The notes beneath the pieces are model-generated. The model was not told the DNA's origin and made no database searches. It was given only the letters and a program-made list of their open reading frames with translations. Source: Chlamydoabsidia padenii (taxonomy: Eukaryota > Mucoromycota > Mucoromycetes > Mucorales > Cunninghamellaceae). From it: DNA of 64,000 nucleotides. Every line of letters begins with the position of its first letter. The stretch's first letter is position 1. The translations under genes and the position numbers were made by a program. Below are positions 27,501 to 38,773 of this stretch, piece by piece. The stretch lies in the NCBI GenBank assembly GCA_025330725.1, contig JAIWND010000009.1, positions 930,001 through 994,000 of the forward strand. The letters run 5' to 3'.

Positions 27501-28191
27501 TCGTCAGTTGTGGCTGCTGGTTTATGCATTCTTTTTCTTTGTCCACTTCTACATAAAGAAAGAAATAAACATAAAGTGAGTTGGTATATAGCCAAGACCA
27601 TTACGACCAGAATGACTTACGTGGTTGATGTCTTGTATGTCTTTGTTCTTTTTGAATATGGTTGTGTTTCCTTGATACCACTGGTAATGTATTCGTCAGT
27701 TGAGTGAGTTTGAGAATATCATCGTTAGAGATCGCACCCAGCCTTTCTTTTGCACTGCCTAACAAACAATAATAATAATAATAATAAAAAATCAAGCCAA
27801 GTTCAAGTTAGTCCTAATAATAACAATAATAACCACCCCCTTTTGCATTCCAACAATTACCTTTTTCAGTTATATTAGCAGTCGTCGATAAAGAGCGATG
27901 AGTGTTTTGATGAGGTGTAGTAGGTGACGTCGCCGATAATATAGGACTGGACGTCAACCAGCCGCCTTCAGCCCCATCCAAGTAGTTTGTTGGTTTGATC
28001 AACAGTTCAAAGGAATTCGTCGGGTGTTGAGATTGGTGAATATGTTCATGGTGAGATGCCGATTGTGTACGACTGTGGGTGTGTGAGGAAGAGGAGGAAG
28101 GACTAGAAGTGGTGCGATTATGCGATCTGAAAGGTTGAGATCGTGAGGCATTCTTTAAATGATCATGTTCATGAGAGCACCGTGATTGCAT
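24534..28191 (-). CDS. Unrecognised large protein with C-terminal coiled coil and membrane anchor
   Basis: I do not recognise the family. Exons read in one chain. The N-terminal His/Ser-rich exon starts MQSRCSHEHDHLKNAS. A long exon (about 25990-27546) is Ser/Thr/Asn-rich and contains the likely folded segment KVFYFDYQSLPWDNK, a very acidic insert (DEDDDGDDDG), and then VITGDAYTVWMDGKEQ. Later exons give EIHVDAKNDVGFIKLTQLANG and HLVNLNVSFLVPDKV. A Gln-rich linker follows. A coiled coil (about QLKDAVSDLQRGIDELRRSLED) precedes a hydrophobic segment, LLYWLLTALLTG joined to CAFLLWAVICALKL, near the C terminus, and then a basic tail (RRRSSRRSSL). This suggests an ER or other membrane protein with its bulk in the cytosol. 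The start could lie upstream, since the frame stays open. Lro1 is divergent, 337 bp away. Confidence 0.6.
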
Positions 28192-28528
28192 CCAGGGAGG
28201 CAAAAGATCAAATGAGGAGGGATTAGGTTTCGAGAGGAAAGAGAGAGAGAGAGAGAGAGAGAGAAGAAAAAGCAGACAAAAAAGAAAGAGAAGGAATTGA
28301 TCAAGAAAAAAAATTGGGGGTGCATCGACAACATTAAAGAGCCGCTTAAACTCTTGGGCATACTACAGTAGTTGGCCCTAACTAAAATTGGTTGAAAAAT
28401 GACAGGAATGATCAGCCATCAAAGAGGAAGAATGAACCGGCGTGATGGTACTTGACATTTAAAAAGTCATTGCCTTTTTTTTCCAATCATTTTTCTCTTT
28501 TTCTCTTTCATTTCTTGCTTTTGTAACC
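28192..28528. promoter_or_regulatory. Divergent promoter, unknown membrane protein/Lro1
   Basis: No gene. Contains a GA dinucleotide repeat (about 28240-28264) in the leader of the minus-strand gene and a T/CT-rich leader before Lro1. No exact copy of the recurrent motif is seen here. Confidence 0.4.
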
Positions 28529-31115
28529 ATGATCCGGAAAAGTAAACCCACCAGCATTAACGAAAGGAATCGACATGGATTGCAAAGATCATCATCACTT
28601 CACTACTTGTTACTGGCTTTGGTGATTGTTTCCATGGCTCTTATGATTCAAGCGGATACTGAACCTAATACTGGTGTCAAAGAAGACCGTGAAGATGATT
28701 ACAATCTATGGCGCTATCTTGCCAATGTCGCTAAATTTGCCCATGAACGTGATAGTATGTTATCAAAGTTATTGCATTTAGGACGAAATGATCATGATGA
28801 TCATGAACAAACGGAAAATAACAAAGAAAAGGACATTTTCTCCCCTGCCATTGATCATATGTAAGCTTGATCTCCACAAATTCCTGCATCTCCCTCCCCC
28901 TTGACAATCCCAACTCCGCTCATCGTTTTCTCTCTTTTTTTTTCTACCATAGAGAAGAACTTGACCTCAAGGTACATTTCCCTGTTGTAATTATTCCTGG
29001 TATTTCTGCTTCTCTTATGCAAAGTTGGAGTACACGCGGGAAAACGAAAAAGTTCTTTCGAAAACATATATGGGGTACTTTTGACATGATCCGTATTTTA
29101 CTGACTGATAAAGCTACTTGGAAAGAAGCCATGAAATTGGATGAACATACTGGTCTTGATCCTAAAGATATCAAATTACGGCCAGTAGATGGTAAAATTA
29201 AATGATTGATCTTTTAGTGATCCTCATTGTGTTAATCTGTTAAATATACTTGCATTTTTAGGATTTGCTGCCTCTGAACGAATTTTCCCAGGGTATGTAC
29301 CGGGATTTAAATTTGATCTTTAATCACCATTCTTCTTTTTCTTCTTTCTTTTGTAGATATTGGCTTTGGTCAAAGGTTATACAAAACCTATCAGCCATTG
29401 GATATGATTCAAACAACATGTATATTGCGTCTTATGATTGGCGTTTGGCACTTGGCAATCTTGAAAAGCGCGACCATTACTTTAGTAGACTCAAGAGTCA
29501 TATTGAAGGAACCACACAAGGCACTGGACGCAAATCGGTTGTCATTGGACATTCTATGGGTAAGAGTTTTAAAAAAGATAAAATAAATAAATATGGATAC
29601 TAAACACATCTTTTACCTCTCTAGGGTCGACTGTATTGTATTACTTTTTGAAATGGGTGGAATCTCCTGAAGGTGGAAACGGAGGTGACCAATGGGTTGA
29701 AAACAATATCGAACACTTTGTCAACATTGGTGGTGCATTACTTGGTGTCCCTAAAGCCTTACCCTCTTTACTATCAGGTAAATAGAATGACTCTATATGA
29801 TCCCCACATTATCTATATCTAACGTCGTCTTCTTCTTCCAACAGGGGAAAACAGGGATATTCTGACGATGGGCAAAGTGGCATTTTCTGTGTTTGAACGA
29901 TTCCTCTGCCAACGTGAACGTATGGAATTATTCCGAAACTGGGTCTCTGCCGCCATGATGCTACCAAAAGGTGGTAATGTTATCTGGGGTGACGAAAACG
30001 GGGCACCTGATGATGAAATCGTAACGGATGGTCAATCGAAAAAAGTCTTGGGCTCATTAATCTCTTTTGCATCCACTGGTATTCATCAACAAAGCATGGG
30101 AAAGAATGTATCGGATAATAATCAACAGTATCAAACACCACTCCTAAATCATACTGTGGAAATGGCGATGGATCTCTTCATTAATACTGCAACACCTGAA
30201 TATGCCAGTATCCTTCAAAATAACTACTCTTTTGGTATCACCACTTCCAAGAAACAACTCGAGGCTAATGAACATCTTCCTCGTACCTGGTCAAATCCTC
30301 TTGAAGCAAGATTACCCAATGGTAAGTAACAAAAACAAAGGGAAGAAAGCAAAAAAAAAAAAAAACTTTGACCATTGACATACTCATCAAATTTGTTATT
30401 AGCTCCTAGTATGAAGGTATATTGTCTTTACGGTGTTGGTATTATGACAGAACGAAGCTATGTATTTGGAACCAATGATGTACGAAAACAGGTGTATGAA
30501 AACGATAATACTTGTCAAACTTTTGGTGATGTACCGGATGCGGCGGGTACGACTAGTCCAATGTCCTTATTCATTGATACCACCATCACCGACCATTCAC
30601 AAAACATCGACAAAGGTGTACGATTGACGAATGGGTAATGACAATAGAACAACATATATAAAAGAAAACCACCCCTGTACTAATCACCTCTCTTTCTCTC
30701 TTTCCTATTATATATATATAGCGACAAGACAGTACCGATTATTTCCAATGGTTACATGTGTGCTCCATCTGGTGGATGGGTGAAGCATGCTGATCTGTAT
30801 AATCCTGGTCGTAGTCAAGTTATTGGTCGTGAATATAAAAACAGGGATACCAAAGAACCCAAGGCAAATCGTGGCGCACCTACTTCAGCAAGACATGTGG
30901 AAATACTCGGCAATACTGATTTGTTGGTAAGAAGCATTGAAAAAAAAAAAGAAGAAAGTCAAATGAAGCAATAGACTAATCTTTTACTTTGTTTGTCAAT
31001 ACAATAGTTGGATATATTACAAATCGTCTCGAATCATAGTGAAAAGGTCACATCTCGAACCTTCTCCCATATTGAAACCATTGCCCAACGAGTCTCTTTG
31101 GAACATCAAGATTAG
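28529..31115 (+). CDS. LRO1: Phospholipid:diacylglycerol acyltransferase (Lro1/PDAT)
   Basis: Nine exons give 659 residues. The enzyme moves an acyl chain from a phospholipid to diacylglycerol to make triacylglycerol, at the ER. One N-terminal membrane segment (about residues 25-43, LHYLLLALVIVSMALM) follows a basic cytosolic start, so the body is lumenal. The LCAT-type hydrolase fold shows PVVIIPGISASL (oxyanion region), GHSMG (265-269, nucleophile S267), DKTVP (D557) and ARHVEILGN (H614), so the catalytic triad is complete. Also typical are WLWSKVIQNL, IASYDWRLA and SYVFGTNDV. The first ATG of the frame is used. No sign of damage. Length agrees with yeast Lro1 (about 660). Confidence 0.97.
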
Positions 31116-31620
31116 TATAGTAATACCTATAGCAATAGTTATCCCTTGATAGTATTTGTCGATTTAGTAGTAGCTGATTATTTGATATTGATCAACTAAT
31201 TAATAAATGTGGGTTTGAAATGCATGATTTTGTCAATGTAGAACAGTATTCAAATCCAAGGTCTTCCACGATTTGGTGTAAACTTTGCACGGTCAGAGCG
31301 GGTTTTGAAAATATGCGTCAAATCCATCCAACTTCCTTTCCATTAAAAACAATGGAAGGAGTTATTCGATTGAACTGAGGTTTATAGGGTCACCTTTTAC
31401 TAGTATGGAGATCATTAGGTTTAAATTTGGGGTAGATCATTCAGATATTAGGACCTCCATAACAATTTTTGTGTTACATAAAAGAATTCATGCGTCAAGT
31501 CAACTCTGGTAGTACAAAGATAGATAAAACAGACAATACACTTTTTTTTTTTTTTATAAAAAAAAAAAAAATAACGTTTATTAATTAATTGTAATTTTAA
31601 TTGAACAACTATAACTATAA
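31116..31620. other. Convergent intergenic region, Lro1/Mad1
   Basis: No gene. Contains a T tract followed directly by an A tract (about 31542-31571), which could form a hairpin, and GCGGGTTTTGAAAA at about 31298-31311, a relaxed copy of the recurrent motif. Confidence 0.5.
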
Positions 31621-34600
31621 CTAATCATCATCATCGTCGTCGTCCAAAGAGATAGGGTTACTTTCTTGACCAGTTCCAGGATCCAGTGTTGACGTATCGT
31701 CATTATCATCCGAGACATCTAGTTCATCACCAGATTCGCTATCATCGGAGCCACTGTGATATTCATTTCCTTGCCCATCCATGTCATTGCCCAGGGAGCC
31801 ATCTTCAAAATCGGTTCCAAGTTGTTCATCGTCTTCTTCGTCAAGAGAGCCATAATGGTCTTGTTCTTCATATTCTTCAATGTCGTCGTCTACGTCCTCG
31901 TTGGCCACATAAGTCGCTTCGCCCACCATTTCCTGATGCTTGATCTCCCGGTTTTGAAGATTGGGATCATAATCTTCCGTATCTTGGTCATCTTGTGCAG
32001 TCAAATAGGCCAATCGGTCACCGTCATAGCCTTCTTCTTCCCCAGGTTCACACATCACATAGTCATTGTCACCACTGTCGTCCGCTTCAGCAACAAAATC
32101 CGAGCCCAGTTCATCTTCTTCATCAATTGCTTCAGGGTGGACAAGTTCATGGCCTTGAGCATCCGTCAGAGTTTCTTCGTCCCGGTAGATATGGCAATTT
32201 TCATCATCATCATCATCATCAGATTGTATCATACTTGCGCCCACCATCCTGGTATTTCGACAATAAAAAAAGTAGAGTTAGCACAAGTTGACATTTAAAA
32301 AGAATTATTTGTTACCTATCACTGAGTTCCAGTGTTACAGAGCTGAAGAAGCCAGGAATATAGTTTTGTTTGAGGACAAAGTGTTTATATAAATCATCCA
32401 GAGTTGCAGTGTATTCGTCCTTCTTTCGACCCAATAACTTGACCGCCACCCGATCGTTTTTTAAATAATCAACAGAAAAGTGCACATCTTGACCTTTCAA
32501 AAAGTTGGGTGTCAGCTTCACATTGTTTCTTTCTTGTGCACTTATCCGGTATCCAAATATGCTTGACACCTTATCAAGAAGATCATCCGATTTGTGTTTG
32601 TATACCTGTCAAAAAAAAAAAAAAAAAAAAAACCATTGTTAGAGCTATCTTTAGTTTATCTTTTTGTATTTACCTGAAGAAGTCGCTTAATACGCTTTTC
32701 CTTTTGATTTACAACTTCATCCATATAGTCGATGCGAGATTGTAGGTTGGTCAATGTGATGTTGGGAATAGTTATCATGGCTGAGCTATCGGCTTCGTTT
32801 CGGTCGTCAAAGGTATCCATTCTGTCGCTAACATCTTCTTGCGTCGTTTGTGATTGTGATTGTAGTTGTAATAGGCGTTTAAGCAGAATGTTGACTTCTT
32901 CTCGTGATTTATTCCATTGGTGTTTATAGTATTCTACTGATGCAGGGTTTTCATTGAGTGGCAGAACCTTATAACCGCGGACTTTGTCTTGTTGGTCGGC
33001 ATTGGTGTTGCTAGTATTGTTGCTGTTGCTGTAGTCCACTGTTTCATTGTTGGTATTATCGGTTGATGGTTGTGGAGAGACAGGACCCATTTCATGACGA
33101 CGAATAAGATCTTTAAGCAGCTGTAGTTGATCTTGTAATATATTCATGGTATTGGTTTGGGATTTGATTTTCAATTGCAATGATTCCAATTCTAAAAAGT
33201 GAAAAGTGGAGAGAGTCATTGTTGGTTAGTCTTTATGTTATCCCCTTCCCCCGTCATTTACCTTGTTGCTGTGTTAGTTTTTCTTTGGATAGATTGTATA
33301 TAAATTCTTGAATAGATTGGCCAGAGGTAAGTTCAAGATATGGACCAGCAGACACAGAGATAGAAGAAGGATCATCCACCTTCATTTGAGATTGGATAAT
33401 ATCTTGGGCTTGAGAGCTTAATCGATCTTCGAGTTCCTTTAAAAGAGTTTCCAATTCTTGAATACGGTGGGTTTTTTGTTTGTCGTAGTTGTTTTCCATG
33501 TAATTGGCTTCTTCAACATCATAAAGTTTCTATTAAAAATAAAAGTTTAGAAAGTTTTCATTTGTTTCATGCCACCCCAACTCTACTTACATATTCATTT
33601 TCCATTATTTCCACATGTTTCTTCAATAGTTCTTTATCCTTTTCCAGCAGTTCCATGGCAAATATATCAGCACGGTGTGTTCGATCCTTGGCAAGATTAA
33701 GTTTCTTCAATTCGGTGATCTATGTTCAAGTGATAAATGATTTTAATATCAATAGCAAGTCAATGAATATTTGTACTTACATGGTTTTCCAGTTCCAGTA
33801 TCAGCTTGTCACGGTTTTCCAATTCAGACTTGATAGAGGAGACTTGGTCCATCGCCGATCTTGCTTCTTCGCGTTCCTTGGTCAAATTATAAACAAGTCC
33901 TTGAGGTGTTTCGTAGCCGAGTCCATCTTCTTTTTCCAAATAGCCAGCCCTATATAAAAAAGAAAAGCATCAATGAGTATACATCCTGTTTTACACTATT
34001 AATGTTGAACATGTTCTTTTGCTTTTTACCATTCCAGTTTTTCCGCTTCAAGACGAGCATTGAGTATATCCAGACGCATGTTTTCAGCCACCAGTTGTTC
34101 CATATTGCGTACCTTGGATTCCAGACTGTACTTTTCTTCCCGTAGCATTTCAACATTGTGATACATTTCCTTGTAATGTTTTAAATCAGATTTCAACCTG
34201 TAGTTTTCCATTTCCACCTTTCTAGTATCGTCTTGGACTATTAAAAACAAATGCATATGAGTATCCATACATAAGTATTTGTGAGAGGGAGTATGAATTA
34301 TGAGAGGTGATACCTACGTTGAATCTGGCGATCAAAGGCAGCAATTGCTTCGGTGTCAAATTTGGCGTTGTTCAATTCCTGGAGTTTGCTGTCACATTCT
34401 TTCCATTTTTGGGTCACCTCCACTTCACGTTCGAGGCCCTCGGTTAAGCGAGTTTGCTGATGTTGTACCTATATATATATATAACAGGATAAAAGGGTAA
34501 GCCTGATGTTCATCACTTTTTTTTTTTTTTTTTCTTTTCTTTTCGCCTTGTTTCATACCTGTTCTTGTAGTGTCTTGACGGTGCTTTCGAGATGTAATAC

Positions 34601-35579
34601 TTGACTAGTCCATTCCATCTGTTTCATTTGTAGTTCCGTTGTAGCTATTTCCCGCCGACGATGCTCCGATAACAAGTCCTCTGATAACCTTGAGTTCCTG
34701 GCTTCCAGTTCATTGATCCTTGTTTGAAGTTGATCCTGTAAAAGAAAGAGGTCAATGATTGGTTAATCTACTTGTTTTAAATGTACCCTTCTCGTGTTTT
34801 ATATTACCGTCACATTGGTGTGTTCGTTTTTGATCAAGTTCAAAGACTGGAGTGCATCTTGACATTGTTTGTGGTGGTAAATGGCTTTGGCGTCTGCTTT
34901 CTATATTTTTCAAAAAGGGTAAGTTAGTTTAACAATTTCATATTTAGTGGATACGCTTAAACTTACCGTCTTTTCTTCTGTTAGACTTTCTACCTTTTCG
35001 GCATACTCCGAGCTGCTTTTCTTGTATTTAAGTTGGATAATCTCGTTGCGACGTTGTTCGTTCTTGTAAGCATTTTCCAGTTTGAGTATGAGCGCCTTTA
35101 ACCGTAATAGTTCGTCTACAGTGAAAGAAATATTATTAAAATTCGCATCATTTTTCTTTTTTCGTCTTATCAATATTGTTCTTTTTCATTACCTTCATTG
35201 TCGTTTGTAGACTGGGTGGGGGTTGATGATAGGGATGGGTTGACAAAGTGGGAATTCCGCGTGATCAATTCTCTTGTCAGTTTTGGTCGCTTGAATGGTG
35301 AGGACGACTGGATAAAACAAATTAGTGTGAATATTAAATGTATGTAATGCATTATCATAGCCATGACATTACCGTTTCTTCGTAAATATGTGTGTGTTGT
35401 AATCTTTGTTCTTCAGGTGGTGGCGAAGGTGTCTATTTTCAAAAGAGAAAGAAAGAGAGGGAGAAGAAAGAAAAAAAGTTAGTAGACAGCATGAGTGAGT
35501 ATTCAATTTCAACAGATCTATAATAATATTCTGTGTATTATGACGTTGTTAGTTTTACCTCTTCAAGTACAATTTCCAT
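31621..35579 (-). CDS. MAD1: Spindle assembly checkpoint protein Mad1 with acidic C-terminal extension
   Basis: Multi-exon gene, about 790 residues of Mad1 plus about 208 more if the last intron is spliced. The start is MEIVLEE (35577-35579). Most of the protein is coiled coil (for example QLQTRINELEARNSRL and RELEKD-type heptads across 33250-35150). The Mad2-interaction motif is visible as KVLPLNENPAS (about 32938-32970). The globular C-terminal domain (VSSIFGYRISAQ to PGFFSSVTLELSD) matches the Mad1 CTD ending before a stop. Mad1 recruits Mad2 to unattached kinetochores and nuclear pores. The Bub1-binding RLK motif position reads RLL. Splicing of 32249-32315 fuses a very Asp/Glu-rich tail (31621-32248) ending in seven Asp. 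Retention stops the protein right after the CTD. Two copies of the recurrent motif lie 105-130 bp upstream. Confidence 0.9.
32249..32315 (-). other. Decisive last intron of MAD1 (67 nt)
   Basis: Donor GTAACA, branch-like GCTAAC, acceptor CCAG. The upstream exon ends AG, the downstream exon begins GATG. Spliced, the codon is AGG (Arg) followed by ATG and the acidic tail. Unspliced, AGG is followed at once by TAA (32312-32314). Both outcomes give a complete Mad1 CTD. Confidence 0.7.
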
Positions 35580-36587
35580 CTTTTGTTATCGTGTGTCTAT
35601 TTACAACAGCAATGAAGAAGAGGAACAAAAGAGAAAAGTAAAATTCGAATTGTTTTTGACGGAACCCACAAAAAAAGAACATTCAAATCCCGCTTATGTA
35701 ATTTCAAATCCCGATTTCCTTTCTTTTCTTTTGACACTACATAATAGCTGTTTGAAGTATGTATCAAACAAATATGATTGCATTATCGGATCACTGAGAA
35801 AAATAAGACTTGATAGATAGTTGATTTTCTTCTTTCGTATGGCGGGGAGGATCCTTTTATCTCAACACCTTATCATCCTTTCTTCACTTTGAGACTGACT
35901 ACTCTTCTTTGAAATATCCCTTTTCAACGAGATATACATCTGCTCCGTATTTGATTTTCTCTCTACATGTATACGGAAATCTATCTATATGATACAATAT
36001 GTCAAAATGTAACTTGATATAAAGAAGTAGTCATTCTTGGAGAGAGGCGGATATTAAATTTAAAATCCGCCTGATTTCAATATCCTGCAAGATCATGTTG
36101 AAGATTCATTACCGTAATTTACAATCAAAATAAATCACACTGAATAATATCAAGTTGAGAGGATGTGCCCTATACTACCGTATTGCAATTCCTCTCTTTC
36201 ATTTCCTATGGTAAATCTATCTTTGATAAACCACATCAAAGTCCCATCATACACAATCTACCTTTTATTTTAATCATCTTTTTAATACAAACCCACAATC
36301 CTTTAGTCAGTCGCATTATATGTTTTTACAAAAATGAGTGTTTTATTTAAAAGTGTCATATTAAATTATTATATGTTACTATTGCTGATGTTTGGTAGGA
36401 TAAGATGTAATATGTGTAAGTGGGTATATGTTGAGGTAAGATAGCATTTAGTAGTAGATTAGGGACATATGTTTTGAAGACCATTAAAGCTTTACCAGGA
36501 ATAATAAGCAGAAGAGCCAGATGCTTGTGCCATCCTTTAAGGTAGTACCGCACGTTCTTGACCCATGCTTACCGGCTGTTCATGAGA
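35580..36587. other. Intergenic region upstream of MAD1
   Basis: No gene supported. It contains the paired CAAATCCCG motifs (35681-35714). Frames at 35533-35820 and 36356-36553 look like chance. The far side abuts the kinesin relic. Confidence 0.5.
35681..35714. promoter_or_regulatory. Tandem pair of CAAATCCCG motifs upstream of MAD1
   Basis: ATTCAAATCCCGC at 35681-35693 and ATTTCAAATCCCGA at 35701-35714, same orientation, 21 bp apart (two helical turns), about 105-135 bp upstream of the MAD1 start. Confidence 0.5.
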
Positions 36588-37716
36588 TCATTGCTTTTCA
36601 TTTTCAATAGCAGGCTGTAGTAACAAAAATAAAAATTTAGTTAGTACGGTCCCTGAATCTGTTCACTATAGTATATACCTTGGTCTTTTCGAGTGTGTTA
36701 TGGTAAATGAGTAGATCATATTCCAAATCATATTCTTTCGACTAATGTGATCATAGTAAAAAGAAATCATTGGTTAGTTTTTTTTTGCGGTTCAACAGAT
36801 GGTTTCCTTACCTTCAGCTTTCTAACGGAGTCATTAGCCACATTAGCATCCGCTGTCACTTACTCCAACCGTTCCTATAGAAGAATAGAAGATAGAGTTT
36901 ATGAGTAAGCATCACAACAAAGACATTTTGTTCGCCCTTACAGTTAAGTATGGCTTGGATACATTGTAGGTAGCTTGTTGCTGTTGGAAAAGCGTAATCT
37001 TATTCTATTATAAAAAGGAAGAGACAAAGGTTGTAAGTGAGTTGCATTGATACATTTCAACAAAGTGTTTACTTACGTTCATTTCAGCGATTTTCTTGAA
37101 TGGGGTAAGACGAAGAAGAGTTATGAATGTGCATTTGAATCAATTACCTTACAGGAGAGTGACTAGAATATAAGCTAATTGGTGTGATTTACCTTTGTAG
37201 AGAAGTATCTGGACTGATGGACGCATAAATGTAAATAAATGGCGAGTTTCCTGCATACCACTACGATGAGGAGTCTCTTACATTGTGTCCACGTATAGCA
37301 TAACCGAGTTGAAACCTATTTTATTAGAAATCCAAAACCAAGTTGGTAAAAGAATAGATTATTACTTTATTGTAAAATTTACCTTTCAACGCCAAAGAGA
37401 GTAGAGGGTTTGACCGTGCCAATGGATCTTGTAGATTCTTGACATTGCGACATTGTTCAAAGGAGTAAGATTTTGTGGTTTCAACAACGTCGTCTAAAAA
37501 ATAAAAAGAAAAAGAAGAAGAAGAAAAAGAGAAGATCAGTAGTTTGGAGTTTGACGTGGTACTTTTTTTTTTTTTTTTTGTTATATGCTTACCTTTTACA
37601 ATAGTAAGAGTCAAGGTCTTATACGTGTAGAGCAGTTGGTTGTTTGCTAACTGTTCGGATTTACTAGGCCATAGTCCAAGTAAAACTTCAAATTGCCTGT
37701 GTTGGTACATTTGCAT
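36588..37716 (-). pseudogene. Kinesin motor-domain relic (probable pseudogene)
   Basis: A chain of exon-like pieces with good splice signals. The first reads FEVLLGLWPSKSEQLANNQ, then TLTLTIVKDDVVETTKSYSF, resembling the beta-strand 1 RPPSKSEQ region and the KSYSFD strand of kinesin motors. The next gives NPLLSLALKGFNSVML, resembling the segment just before the kinesin P-loop, but the expected GQTGSGKT is absent and VDTM follows. Later pieces are coiled-coil-like (KITLFQQQQATYNV; KSKEYDLEYDLLIYHNTLEK). One exon has an in-frame TAA (36860-36862). That stop could be avoided only by a 42-nt GTAAGT...TTAG mini-intron. Family call by recognition, moderate confidence. It could also be a short, divergent functional gene. 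Confidence 0.42.
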
Positions 37717-37990
37717 AAAGTAATTGAGAATGAACGAGAAGAAGAAGAAGAAGAAAAAGGGCCAAAAAAAAAGAGAGAGAGAAGAAAAAAATGCATTTCA
37801 ACTCCGCCAACTTGGCAGGAACGATATTGAGTCTAATCATCATAAGATATTAATCAGACTTTGGTAATAAGTTTGTTTTCAATTATGGATGCCTCTTTCT
37901 GATAAAAGTCATCGTAATAAATCCTTTGATGCATATATACTTTGTTATTTCATCAACGAGGGCATATGTCTTCAAACAAAAAATGAATCT

Positions 37991-38003
37991 TTTCAAATCC
38001 CGA
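37991..38003. promoter_or_regulatory. CAAATCCCG motif
   Basis: TTTCAAATCCCGA followed closely by TTCGGCGGGAAA. It lies about 90 bp upstream of the ATG at 38084 and about 280 bp upstream of the kinesin relic start. Confidence 0.35.
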
Positions 38004-38083
38004 TTCGGCGGGAAATCATTCAAAAACGATCGACGGGTCTTTCTTTCTGTCTTTTTTTTTTTTTTGTTACATCCATTCAACCT

Positions 38084-38773
38084 ATGCAACTATTGGTTTA
38101 TCTTGGTATCCATTCGCTTGGCTCTTTTAATTCCTACCTCCATTGTGACGACTCTTACTGCAGATGGATTCTTATGGAAAAAGACGACTTTGCAGCAACA
38201 CGAATGGAAGACTCGTGGGAACAATGGTACTCTTCTATCGACAGAAGTATTAATCTACAAGGTAATATCTACTCACAATGCCTCTTGTTTGCTTTAATCT
38301 ATTACAAATTGATACTCTTTTATGTCCATGTTATAGTAAGGTAATATGCTTACCAGGTGTTTGCTTTTGTATAACTGTTGGTGTTTGGCTGCCAACTGAG
38401 GGTAAGTATGATATGTAATGAACTTGATTGATTCTCCTTTTCTCCTCTTTTACTATCTATAGGTACAGCAGCATTATTTGGAATTGGCTACAAAGGAATA
38501 AACTTGGAATGACACCATCCCTTTGCTGGTCTTGCTAATGACAAACCAATCAAGTACGAAGCACATCAGCTCACTCGAACATATCAGCAGCAGCTTCAAT
38601 ATCAGTGCCAACAACTATGTCTTCAAGCGATTACGATGGACGGAGTGGCCCTTCTTTCTTTATCTACTAATGTTGTTTGGCTCGAAGACGGTTTGATTTG
38701 GTTTGTATGCTCTTTGACATTTTATTATGCTGGCGTGGGCTCTCTTGAATGTATGGAGTCAAGTTTGGATTGA
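38084..38773 (+). pseudogene. Possible gene interrupted by in-frame TGA
   Basis: Not recognised. Three exons (38084-38261, 38357-38401, from 38463) join with standard GT-AG signals to a 90-codon frame starting MQLLVYLGIHSLGS and ending TAALFGIGYKGINLE, then TGA at 38510-38512. The same frame stays open for another 86 codons (HHPFAGLANDKPIKYEAHQ onward) to TGA at 38771-38773. A Trp codon (TGG) at the first stop would restore one frame, which suggests a nonsense change, but a different exon structure cannot be excluded. A second frame over the first exon encodes a hydrophobic stretch. Confidence 0.3.

Noticed and set aside
31756..32298. Long + strand open frames opposite the acidic Mad1 tail
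   Set aside because: They are antisense to Asp/Glu codon runs (GAT/GAA read as ATC/TTC), which give artificial Ile/Phe/Val-rich frames. No independent signals.
37926..38297. Long + strand frame over the poly(T) at 38052
   Set aside because: The frame runs through a promoter-like motif and a T tract giving FFFFF. The alternative exon chain from 38084 has better splice logic.
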